From contig NC_037267.1 of NCBI RefSeq assembly GCF_000002425.4, forward strand, positions 3,849,891-3,913,890: a DNA stretch of 64,000 bases, read 5' to 3'. A program made the position numbers and the translations under genes. The DNA comes from Physcomitrium patens (Eukaryota; Streptophyta; Bryopsida; Funariales; Funariaceae). Shown piece by piece: positions 25,496-36,410 of this stretch; the first letter of the stretch is position 1, and the number at the start of each line of letters is the position of its first letter. The notes beneath the pieces were generated by a model. That model was given only the letters and a program-made list of their open reading frames with translations, was not told the origin of the DNA and made no database searches.

Positions 25496-25850
25496 GGCTG
25501 GTCCACTGCCAGGATCATCCCACAAAAACCGTGTGTCATCATCGAACATACCTTGGGATTCGACAACGAAATACCCATTACAGCATAGCAACCTATAGAG
25601 CGAAGTCCACGGAAGAAGATTGGCACTCACCAGCAGCATCGAATCCGAAAACCAGCAGCTTTCGAACGCTCCACCAAAAACCCCAACTGCTCCGGAGAGA
25701 GAATTTGCAGGAGCCCCAACTCTAGCCAAGCTTCTAACAATTTGGCCTAGATTAAGATTCAGCGGTGGCACAGGAATTGCAACGGTGTCAATGGAGGCGG
25801 CTCACCTACCCTAGAGTTGCGTAACGCGTGAGGGAGAGGGGGGTTAGGTG
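25496..25850 (-). promoter_or_regulatory. Leader and promoter of the enoyl-CoA isomerase gene
   Basis: GC-moderate sequence upstream of the isomerase ATG; the coding frame stays open through most of it but the translated product has no similarity I recognise. A (gt)n run lies at about 25848-25863, where composition turns AT-rich. Confidence 0.4.
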
Positions 25851-28800
25851 TGTGTGTGTGTTGTGTTTTTTGGAGCTTTTTCTCTCAACATGTGTTTTTT
25901 GTGGAACCATGTTGAGTTTAGGTTTTTAGTGGTCTTTTATTTACAGATGGTGGTACTGGTCATGAGCGATACCTTGACCAAAATGTACTTGGGCAGATGT
26001 TTTGTAGTGTTATGTTGTTGTTATTGTTCTTTTTGTTCTTTTGCAGTAAGGAGATTATTGTCTTTGGTTGTGACATACAACGGTATCAACTTATTTGCAG
26101 GTGTTGTAAGAAATTATGTTGTAAGTTACGGCAGTTGGAGTTGAGTATATCACAATCAGAAGTAGTGTGATAGGGTGATGAGAAAATGCAATGGTATTGA
26201 GTTTTGTTATCTGAGGACTAAAAATGAAGCAAAATCATTCTGGTCGTGAACTTGAATTCAGACCTTGTAGTATATTAAGGTCATGTACTTTCTATTCTTT
26301 TTTCAATAAAATGGGTTATTTCTTTTTTCAGCAACTTCGTCAAAATATCCACAATTTTTTTCTTTCTTAAAAGAGTGTTTATAACATCACATCTACTTGT
26401 TTCAATTTTTTGTGATGTGTAATTATGTTGTTAAATTACAAAGCATTTAGATTTTCACAAGATAGGTTAATTAATGTGAAAGTTTGACCTTTGATGCAAA
26501 TTAGCTATAATTGCAACTGAGTGATTTTAAAAAGCCTTGCTCAACTGTTATTTTTGCACTTCTTGACGAGATTACAGTTATTATTTGTTTCTCTAAAGTC
26601 AAAAATATTTGGCCCCTTATCAATTTAAAAATCTAGTGTGATTGAGAAAATTTTAACTTTTCAATTCTTTAAATTTGTACATTTGCATCCAAATTTAATG
26701 TTATTTGAATTTTAATGGTGTATAATTTTATGTTTTATAATTTCATTCACACAATTTAATATTTGATTGGTTTCTTGCAAGTGTCATGTTTTGATTTGTG
26801 TATGCATTTGCTTAATAATCCAACAACAAAAGATACATTAGATTGTCAGCCTAATTCATAAATAATCATTCTAAATAATAGTTGGTATTATTTAGAGTTG
26901 ATTAAAGAAATATCATTATTTATTACAATTTTTAGAGTTTTTGTTATTTATGATATAATACTCAAAATAAAATCATGCATTTTGAATACTCAATTAATAT
27001 TTGTTGAATGTCTTTGCATTGAATCCTAAAGAATTTCAATTATATGATATCAAAGTACAAAAATATTAAAACCAAGTTAGTCATTGTGATTTTCTTTTTG
27101 TTATATTATATTTTATTTAAATTTTTATGATACTAAAGAATCCATAGTCAACTAGTATATATATATATATATAAGTTTTAAAATGTCATTATATTTAGGA
27201 TTATCATTAGTATTTATTTTTTATTTTTTGTGCTATCACAATAAAGAATTTATTGAACTATTTTCTTTTGATTATTTAGAAACTCATTGTATTAATATAT
27301 GACTTTGATTTTAGAGATCATTTTTTTGGTCTTTTTTGTCATACTTAATTATTATTGATATTCATAATTTTATTCTTTAAAAAAAAAAAATTAAAACATT
27401 CTAATGATTGTAAGACAATTTTTGCATATGTTTATAAAGTGTTGTAGAAGAGCATATAAATTAGATTATTAGTACACATTTGGTCAAACTAAATACAATA
27501 ACTTTCTCTTAATGCAATAATCAATTGTAGTTTTTTCAATACTTGATTCTTATAGGAAATATTATTGTTTCTCTTTCATTTTTTAATTATTAAATAATAA
27601 TAAAAAATAATCAGAACATTAATTTTTTATTAAAGGAAAATATTCAAACCATTTACCTAAATCTTAAATCAACTCACCTTATTCCCATGATTCAATCTTT
27701 GTGACTAAAAAAACTTGTGAATTCAATAGACAATGAAAGAGATGAAGCCAAGATCCTCAGAGAAAAAAATGAATTGAGGTCTCTCTTACACTGCCTTAGG
27801 ATAGCTCTAATTATAAAGCACTCTTGGATACTTAATTCCAATACTTATATTGTAGGGGCACATCCTCACCCAATACCATCTATCTCCTCTCCCTCCTCTC
27901 CTTCCTTCCTTCCTTATGCCTAAAACATGGTTGCTACATCTTCAAATTTGCCAAGAAATCAAGGTAGAATCATGTAAATGAATTTGTAGGTTTTTCTATT
28001 CTCAAATTAGTGAAGTAGTTGTAAAGATTGAATCATAGGAGTAAGGTGGATCAATTTAAGATTTAGGTGGATCAATTTATGAGTTGAATCAATTAATTTA
28101 ATATTTGATTTAAATGTGATAAGAATTTTTGAAGTAACTTAAGAGTAAGTAATGAAAATACAAAACTACTAACAATTATATCCAACAAGCACCTTGTGAT
28201 TTCTTTATTAAATATAAAAATAAACGCCATATATGTACTTTTGGAATAATAATTAATAATTTTTTAAAAATTATGTTTTATTTTACTAAATTTTCAAATT
28301 TGGCTTATAAATCTAACTTAATTTATTAGTATTTTTTATTTATATGTTATTACATTTGATTTACTTGGTTTTTAGACATGAATAACTTTAAATAGGCCAC
28401 ATCTTGGATTTTCTATTGCAAATAGTATTTTGTTAGACACAATACAAAATTTATTATTTTTTTGTCTATTGTCTATAATATGCATATTAGATTACATTTT
28501 TTTTGCTTTTCTTAAAAACCTAAGATTAAAGAGTTTTGCAACCAATTCTTGTTGTCACATGATATGGCATTGGGTGCCAAACCTTGTCAAATGTATGTAA
28601 TTTAGTTTAGTTTAGTTAGTGGTTTTTCATCCATTGATGGTTTTTTTGTTAGTTGATTTGTTCATGTCAATTAGGATTTGAGTACTTGAGAAAAATCATT
28701 GACTAGACATCCTTGTCAAGTCAAATTTAGTGAGTGATTTTAACAGTGAGAGAACTTATTGTCAGGGTTTGCCTTAGCTATGGTGTTTTAGCCATTTTAG

Positions 28801-28975
28801 TAAAGCTTTAGATTTTCTCTTATTTCCACACTTGCATCCCCCCTTTGTGGCGTGAGATAACTTGACTTAGTTTGGTATAGGTTTCTAGTCTTTCACTTCA
28901 CAAGAATCTCTCTGCTTCAAATTGTGTATAGCAAGTTAGAATGGAGTAGATTAAAAAAAATAAAAAATAAATCCG
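25851..28975. other. AT-rich intergenic block, no recognisable element
   Basis: About 3 kb of A+T-rich DNA with homopolymers, a TA microsatellite at about 27151-27173 and short CT repeats (ctcctctccctcctctcc, near 27890). Only trivial reading frames exist and no transposon domain was read. Confidence 0.55.
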
Positions 28976-29480
28976 GTTTTAGACTGAAACAGTGCACAGG
29001 GTCGTGGCGTCGGGCAGTACAAAGATAGTGTAAATAGCAAGTCACGTCGCCAGACAGAGCCCATCGGGGCAGGTTACGGTGCGGGAGCTCGTTGGCACAG
29101 AAGAGGCGCGGTTGCTGGAGCTTGTTGAGGGTCGCGGCAGGAGAATGAGCTGCGGCGGTGTGGAGTGCTAGTGGGGCACCGGGCTGCGGTTATTTCTTTT
29201 TATTGTGTTGGGTGTTGTACAAGGTGTGGTGCGGGACAAGGCACTGTCCGCACGGCGTCCAATTTTTTTTGTGCGCTACAATTGCGATGCGACGCAGAAG
29301 GGCCTCTGGCGAGATTAGAACTTGTTTCCGTTGCTTGGTGCCTCGCAATATTGACATGGTTTCATTTGCACGAGATATGTTGCTCGCTGTCGTCTGGATT
29401 ATTGTGTGACGATAGGATACTGAACAAGGTGTAAGGTCAATAACACCCGTAGTCATAGGACCATAACGATGATAGAGCCA
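28976..29480. other. GC-rich islet inside the AT-rich block
   Basis: About 500 bp of GC-rich sequence (for example gtcgtggcgtcgggcag, gcggcggtgtgg) is bounded on both sides by AT-rich DNA. It is CpG-containing, unlike the transposon relics around it. Open frames on both strands (for example 29158-29434) have no recognisable domain. It could be a fragment of a younger or different element (LTR or leader) or a piece of genic DNA. Confidence 0.4.
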
Positions 29481-30258
29481 CGGTGAAAGGATTCTACGGT
29501 AAATACACCTTGCGCGGTTATAGGCACAATATTTAAATAAAAAATATAAATATAAATATAAATAAACACATCATCCAGAATTCTTAAGTGTTAAGTTTGG
29601 AAGCTCACTCCAAGGGCATATGGAGTCCAAATTTGATTATTTTTGAGTCAATTTTATGTGGAAGAGGCCCAAGAAGTCTATTGGCATGTTTGGAGTGAGT
29701 TCAATTTTTAGAGGTCATTTGGAGCATTGAAGTGGCATTTACTAAATATTGATTGCTTTCTAAATGAGTTTTTGATTTTCTCTCACTTCTCCACATTTCT
29801 TTTTATTGCAATTATCTTTTATTATCACAAGTTTTGTGATTTGTGACCATCAATTGCATGCGAGTGCTTATTGCTTTAATTTACTTTTGACTTTTGCTTA
29901 TGTATTGTTAGAGATGAAGATCTAATATAGATTTTTGAATTTTGTTTTTAGTACCTTCTCCTAGTTGCAAGTATTATTTCCAAAGGTTTTCCGTATTATC
30001 CCATTTTATATTTGTACTAGTTTGTGCTGATAGACATACTGTAGGGATGAGGTTGGATTGATGGTTAGCAAAATCCTTTTGTTTGTGGATATGTTAGACC
30101 TATAGTAATCTAGAGGTGATTGCCAGTGAACTGCAAAGCTCGGTGGTTTTGTAGGCACAGGTTGCCCTTTTTGCCTTTAGATAGTTGCATGTATCCAAGT
30201 AGTTCCTTTTATGGTGCATACTAAGTGTCAATATTATTGATCTCCTTCACTAGATTAT
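29481..30258 (+). other. Probable leader or terminal region of the outer retroelement
   Basis: AT-rich, without an open frame, directly upstream of the gag-like frame that begins near 30259. By position it may hold the 5' LTR or untranslated region of the outer element, but no matching second LTR was found in the window. Confidence 0.3.
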
Positions 30259-30975
30259 TTGGATAGTCACCACACTAAAAACTTCAAGCCAAGAGTGGAT
30301 ACTAATGAGACTTTTCAACGTGTTGCAATACTGGATACCACTCAAAGGCATTGGGTTCTAAAGGTGGACACATTTTATGAGATGGAAAGCGATCCTTATA
30401 ACATGGTGAAGAATAGATTCTCAAGAAGAGTTGGAGGCATTTCTTTGTCAGATTGGAAATTCAAATTTTAAACATAATTCAAGGAGAAGCATCAAAGATC
30501 TTCCACTTTTAATGAGTGGTATACCTTTGAGCTTTTAACACAATACTTGGAGCATGAGACACTCCAAACTTATGAAAAATAGAGTAAGGAATACTTACTT
30601 GAGTTGCGTAAAGTGGAGTATTATTAAGAGACATGCATAGAACTTATTTCATTTCTTAAAGATGTTGTTTCAAGCTTTTTACTTATGGTGAAAGAAGAAG
30701 ATCCAATCCAAATAAAAGTTAGTATATCTTTGAAAGATATCAAAGGAAAAGGAGTAGCTACTTCCTTAAGTAGTACTCTAATTATTTTGTCTTGCATGGT
30801 TTAAGCAATAAAGGTAGTTTTATCTGCAATAAAAGAACCACCATCATTTGAACCTCTCCAAATATTTATTGAGCAATTAAAGTACAAGTATGGAGGTTTT
30901 AGACATGATCAAATACAATGCATTGAAGACTTTTATTATGAAAAAGAAGATACTCTATGTACAATGTATACTCGT

Positions 30976-31514
30976 TGTCACGAACATATACATTTATTCC
31001 AATAGTTACTTATATAATTAGGTAGAAATAGATAAATATAGATTAATTTCATAAAGTTTTTTAGAGAAGCTTCATAGATGTGGTTTTGACTTTAGATGAG
31101 TTTGTAGATTAGAAACTTAGCCAACAAGTTAACCACATATTCATATCTTGTAGAACAAGTTAACTCCGTATAGTAGCTTGTGGAACAAGCTAACTATGTG
31201 GCACATATTTGGATAATTTGCCTTGCAAGTTAAAACATGTAGCTAACAAAGTCAACATATGTTTTAGGTCCTATAGAATATCGCCATATAGTTCTTAGTT
31301 AGAGAGTATATATGAATACAAGAGTGAAGCCTTCTTCACTCTCGTCAACGTCTTTTTAGTCTTTAATCTTGTTTCAAGACTTTCCAATCTTCTTTTTTAT
31401 GGCAATAGTAATTCTAGTTCAATATTATATCATCTTTGAATGACTTTCTAGTTACTTTCAATGACACAAGAGTATATTGAGGATTTTTTTTCTTTGAAAT
31501 TCATGTCCTTGATA
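30976..31514 (+). repeat. 5' LTR of the nested element
   Basis: Starts TGTCACGAAC and ends CCTTGATA; the expected terminal CA appears changed to TA. It contains two units of the motif ttgt(a/g)gaacaagttaactcc. It matches the 3' LTR along its whole length but with many substitutions, so insertion is old. Confidence 0.88.
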
Positions 31515-32042
31515 ATTTGACAAGAGTGCTAACCTATTATTTTTATCTTGTTTTAGAAGTAAATGGATTACCCCACTTCTATTGTTATATTTTCAAGGTT
31601 GCTGGCTATCTACCTTTAAACAAAAAATCCTATTTTCTAACACTGATCTTTTTCTTAAAGAGAGTGGATTACTCCTCTTTGTAGAAATTTTTATTAGAGG
31701 TTACAGATTACCTTCCTTTAATATAACTTTTTGAATTTGTTTGAATTGTCTATGGAAAAAAAAGATTATGGATGCTACTTTCAATAAAAGTAAAAATAGA
31801 TTTGTAACTATTGCAAATCTTCATGAACTTGTCAATACTCTAAAAGTAAAAATCTCATGTATTTCCAATGCAAATCATGGAGGTACTATGCCTATGCCTA
31901 TGCCTATGAAAGAAGTTTAGAGTCTACAAGAAGAAATTGTGTAGTTGAAAGAAGCAAGTAAATCAACTTTACAACCAAATCTAGGGAGTTTTACTTCTAC
32001 AAGTATGACGGGGAAAAGAATTAGTATGTCTGAGAAGTTTGA

Positions 32043-32306
32043 TAGAACAAGATCAAAAAATAGAAGATTTTTGTAATAAGTCAAGTTTTATCTAAGGTTG
32101 CATCCTTTCCAATACCTCAATGGATTTTCTCCAAATATATTGTTTTTTTTCTAAATACCTTAATATTTGGAGAAAGATTAAACTCTTATCTTTACAAAAA
32201 GAATCATGGTTAACCACTATATATGGTGTTGAGGTATTGGAAAGGATGCAACCTTAGATAAAACTTGACTTATTACAAAAATCTTCTATTTTTTGATCTT
32301 GTTCTA
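32043..32306. repeat. Perfect 78-bp inverted repeat with 108-bp spacer
   Basis: Positions 32043-32120 (starting tagaacaagatcaaaaaata) are identical to the reverse complement of 32229-32306. The spacer is 32121-32228. Immediately after the right arm, 32307-32340 repeats the end of the left arm again in direct orientation (aggttgcatcctttccaata...). The arms lie in the gag region of the nested element. A transcript across it would fold into a long hairpin. Confidence 0.95.
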
Positions 32307-32689
32307 AGGTTGCATCCTTTCCAATACCTCAATGGATTTGGTTGAAGAGGAACAAATCAAATAATGACGGCAACTCCTAAGTTTTTAGAAACTTATTTAT
32401 CAAGGCCAAAACTAATGCAAATTGATACGATACATTTTAAATCCCTCACAAAGTATAAAAAGAGTTGACAATGTCAAGAAGACTTATGCTTATATTGTAG
32501 AAATGCAAGGCATATTATTCAACATTATCTTAAGAAGTAACACAATTATAAAATAGAAGCACAATTACCATAGAAGACAATGTATCAGAAAACTAATTGC
32601 TCCAACTACAATAGGGACCATGCGGCTGGAATCATGTGCAACATCTAGTAAAGGTCATATTCTCTCTTCAGATCCCTCATCTTGTTTTA

Positions 32690-35600
32690 TAATTGAAGTG
32701 AGTTTAGGACTAAAAAATCACTACGTCTTAGCCTTATTGGATGCAAGAGCCTTATCTTGTTTTATAAATAGAGACTTTGTCAAAAAATAAGATATATTCT
32801 TAGTTAAGAAAATCAAATTTGTACATGTAGAAGTAATAGATGGATGTTCATTGTCTTTTGAGGATGTTATATATGAAACTATTCTTATAAAAGTAGCAAC
32901 TAGTGGTCACAATAGTTTAATAATATTTAATGTAATTTAATCTCCTTTTAATCTAATTATTTTAGGATTATTAAGGTTAGAAAGATAGAACCCTCAGATA
33001 GACTAGATTTCTTGCAATCTTGATTTTTTCCATAGTTTAGCCAAAGATCCTACTAAGCAAATAGAAACCCACAACTCTAGTATATCCAAACCATTATTGG
33101 TAGGTGCAAGAGCTTTTATGCATACTGCAAATAAAGGACCATCTTTTGTTATATATGCCACGCTCATTCCTAATAGTAAAAAGATATTAAATAGTATTCC
33201 TAGCCAATATCAAAATTTTCATGTCGTTTTTGAAAAAAAAAAATGCAGATATTCTTCCAAAGCCTCATCTTTATGATTATTCCATCTATCTTCAAGAAGA
33301 AAATCAACCACCATTTAGACCAATCTATAGCCTATCACAAAATGAGTTGATTTTACTCAAAGAATATATTGATGAGAACTTGGCTAAGAATTTTATATGC
33401 CATTCTAAATCTTGAGCTAGAGCTCTTATATTATTTGTGAAGAGAAAAGATGAATCTTTGCACATATATGTGGACTATTGAGGACTTAACAAGATTACCA
33501 TTAAAAATAGGTATCCTCTACCTTTGATTTCAAGACTTCTTGATCAATTAAATCAAGCAAAGTTCTATACAAAAATAAATCTACGAGGTGCATATAACAT
33601 GGTCTACATCAAAGAAGGAGATGAATGAAAGATTGTTTTTTGAACTAGGTATGAATATTTTGAATATAACATCATGTCCTTTTGAACTCATGTATGCACC
33701 AACTGCTTTTCAACATCTAATAAATGATATCTTTTATGAATTTCTTGATGATTTTGTCATTTGTTATTTGGATTACATTTTAATCTATTCTAAGAATAGA
33801 AAAGAGTATAAAGTTCATATTTGAAATGTGTTACAAAAACTAAGAGATGCAGGATTATATGTAAAGATGGAAAAGTGTGTATTCTATATTACTCAAGTTG
33901 ACTTTTTAGGATATATCATTTCCAATGAAGACCTTATAATGGATCCAAAGAAGGTCCAAACTATCATAGATTAGAAGATTTCCAAAATAGTAAGAGATAT
34001 ACAATACTTTTTGGACTTTGTCAATTATTATCAAATCTTTATCAAGAACTTTTTTCAAGTTGTAGCTCCACTTACACGTTTGACTTGTAAAGACCTCAAG
34101 TATTTCTTATCGGCACATGTTTTAAATTGTTGCCAAGTCCGTTGGAGCATGACATTATTAAGATTTGATTTCAAGATCACATATTGACCTAAGAAATAAC
34201 AAGGTTTATCAAATGCTCTTTCTAGACACTCTTATTTTGTACCAAAAGAAAGAGACATATCTTTTAATCAACAAAGAATAATCTTCTTGGAGCTAGAGCA
34301 TTTTTATCTTAGAGCAATAAAATCAACATTGACTATTGATTTGATCTTTGTCAAACAAATTCAATCAAATATATCCTTTGATCCTCTTATTCATGATATC
34401 AAGAATCTTTCTTCTAAGTCTTATGATGTTTCAAAGTTTGAATTCAAGAAAAACTTACTCTACTTCAAAAGATACTTACATGTATTAGAACAAGAAGCAT
34501 GTTTACGTGTTCTTCAAGCATGTGACCACTTTCCAACACTAGGATATTTTCGATACGATAAGAATTTAAAGCTTATATTTAAAGATTTTTGGTGGCTACA
34601 AATGTGGAAGGCGATAAAAGACTTTGTTCAATCACATGACATTTATTCAAGATCAAAAACTCCTTGTCATTGATCCTATAGACCTCTCCAACCATTACCT
34701 ATACCCAAAAAATTATGGTCTTTTATTTCTATAGATTTTATTATAGATCTTCTAAGTTCAAGTTCATATGACTTTGTATTTGTGATTGTAGATAGCTTCA
34801 CCAAAATGGCATATTTTGTATCATGTTCAAAATCTATTTCAAATAAAAAAATATCTAAATTTTTCATTGATAATATCTATTGCTATTATAGATTTTTAAA
34901 AGATATTGTATTAGATAGGGGGATTCAATATGTATCAAGATTTTGGAAAATCCTATTTAAGATTCTAAAGGTGGATATAAAGCTTTCTTCCACTTTTCAT
35001 CCTCAAACTGATGGGTAAACAGCATGGATGAATCAAGTTTTGAAGTAATATTTGAGGTGTACCATCAACTAACATCAAGATAATTGGATAATTTTTTACT
35101 ATTAATAGAATTTACATACAATAATTTAATATATTCTTCTACTCAATAAATATCTTTTTTTGCCAATTATGATTATTATGTATGACTTGATACTTTTGAC
35201 TTTTCAAAAGTTGATAATCTTGTAGAGAAAGATTTAGCAAATTATTTTTCAAAGCTACATGTAACAGTAAAGATACAATCAAAGGAAGCTCAAGAACAAA
35301 AAAAGACCAACGCCGATGTCTATTGCAAGGAGTAACCATAATTTAATGTGAATGACAAGGTATGATTACTTCATCATAATATCAAGAGTATTTGTTCTTG
35401 TGATAAGTTGAACTATCGTAGACTGAGACCTTTTTCTATTTGTGAAAAAATCAATCATGTTGCTTATTGATTACATCTATCGGAGTCTATGAAGATCCAC
35501 CTTGTATTTTATGTGTTTCTTCTTGAGTCATATAAGACAATGAATATTTTGAGAAGAAGATAAATACCACCTCTTCCTATAAAAGTAAATAATAATTAAG

Positions 35601-35780
35601 ACTTTGAAATGGAAGAAATCTTATATTCAAGGTGGCACCAAAATACATTAAAATATCTTGTTCATTGGCACAAATATGATATTAGTAAATGCACATGGGA
35701 GCCAGTAAAGAATCTTACAAATGCAACAAAGAAGGTTGAAGCCTTTCATCGACGACATCCATCAAAACAAAGATGAAGAA
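32690..35780 (+). pseudogene. Decayed pol region (protease, RT, integrase, chromodomain) of the nested element
   Basis: Protease: ALLDARALSCFI near 32729, with the catalytic DSG core changed to DAR. Reverse transcriptase: FRPIYSLSQNELILLKEYI at 33318, VDY[18 protein letters not shown] at about 33470, ICYLDYILIYSKN at about 33760 where YLDD has become YLDY, then DFLGYIIS. Integrase: ACDHFPTLGYF and DFVQSHDIYSRSKTPCH (degenerate HHCC finger), SFISIDFI (first Asp), VLDRGIQYVSRFW (second Asp). Chromodomain near 35606-35720: EEILYSRWHQNTLKYLVHWH and TWEPVKNL, with the aromatic positions Y, W and W recognisable. Multiple in-frame stops and frameshifts make it non-functional. Confidence 0.85.
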
Positions 35781-35843
35781 TTGTAAGATCCATAAAAGAT
35801 GATGATCGCTACTCGTGGAACTCATTCCTAGAAGGAAAGGTAA

Positions 35844-36410
35844 TATCATGGACATATACATTTATCCAAATAATTACTTATATGATTAGGTAAGACTAGG
35901 TAAATATAAATTAATTTCATAAAGTCTTCTAAAGAAGCTTCATAGATGCGATTTTGACTTAAGATGTGTTTGTAGCTTAAAAACTTGCCTAATAAGTTAA
36001 CCTTGTGTTGGTAGCTTGTGGAACAAATTAACTCCATTTAGTAGCTTATGGAACAAATTAACTCCATGTAGTAGCTTGTGGAACAAGCTAACTATGTGGC
36101 GCATACATAAATAACTTGCCTTGCAAGTTAAGACATGTGGCTAGTAAAATCAATACATGTTGGAAGTCTTGTAGAATATCACCATGTAGTTCCTAATTAG
36201 AGAGTATATATGGATGCAAGAGTGAAGCATTCTTCACTCTTCTCAATGCCTTTCTATTCGTTAGTCTTGTTTTAAGACTTTCTAATCTTTTTTTATGGAA
36301 ATAGTAATTCTAGTTTAATATTATATCATCTTTGAGTGACTTTCTGGTTACTTTTAGTAACACAAGAGTGTATTGAGGATTTTCTTTCTTTAAAATTCAT
36401 GTCCTTAATA
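35844..36410 (+). repeat. 3' LTR of the nested element
   Basis: Homologous to 30976-31514. It begins TATCATGGAC (TG changed to TA) and ends CCTTAATA. It is 28 bp longer than the 5' LTR because the gtagcttgtggaacaa/ttaactccat unit is present three times instead of two. Confidence 0.88.

Larger units (their letters stand above)
30976..36410 (+). mobile_element. Nested Ty3/Gypsy chromodomain retrotransposon, degenerate
   Basis: A complete-length but dead element of about 5.4 kb with two LTRs (30976-31514 and 35844-36410) and a 5-bp target duplication: ctcgt at 30971-30975 and cttgt at 36411-36415, differing by one C-to-T change. The order protease (about 32730), reverse transcriptase (about 33240-34100), integrase (about 34290-35020) and C-terminal chromodomain (about 35606-35720) is that of plant chromoviruses. 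A purine-rich agaaggaaagg (35829-35840 region) precedes the 3' LTR and may be the polypurine tract. No clear primer-binding site was recognised. RNase H looks largely deleted or eroded. In-frame stops are frequent and mostly explicable by C-to-T/G-to-A changes. Confidence 0.9.

Noticed and set aside
25498-25551. Possible mini-intron (gtatgt...ccag) just upstream of the enoyl-CoA isomerase start
   Set aside because: It would be only 54 bp, below the usual plant minimum, and the frame is open without removing it; kept only as a caveat on the start.
29158-29456. Overlapping open frames on both strands in the GC-rich islet
   Set aside because: No recognisable domain, no splice or start context, and frames on both strands are expected by chance in GC-rich DNA.
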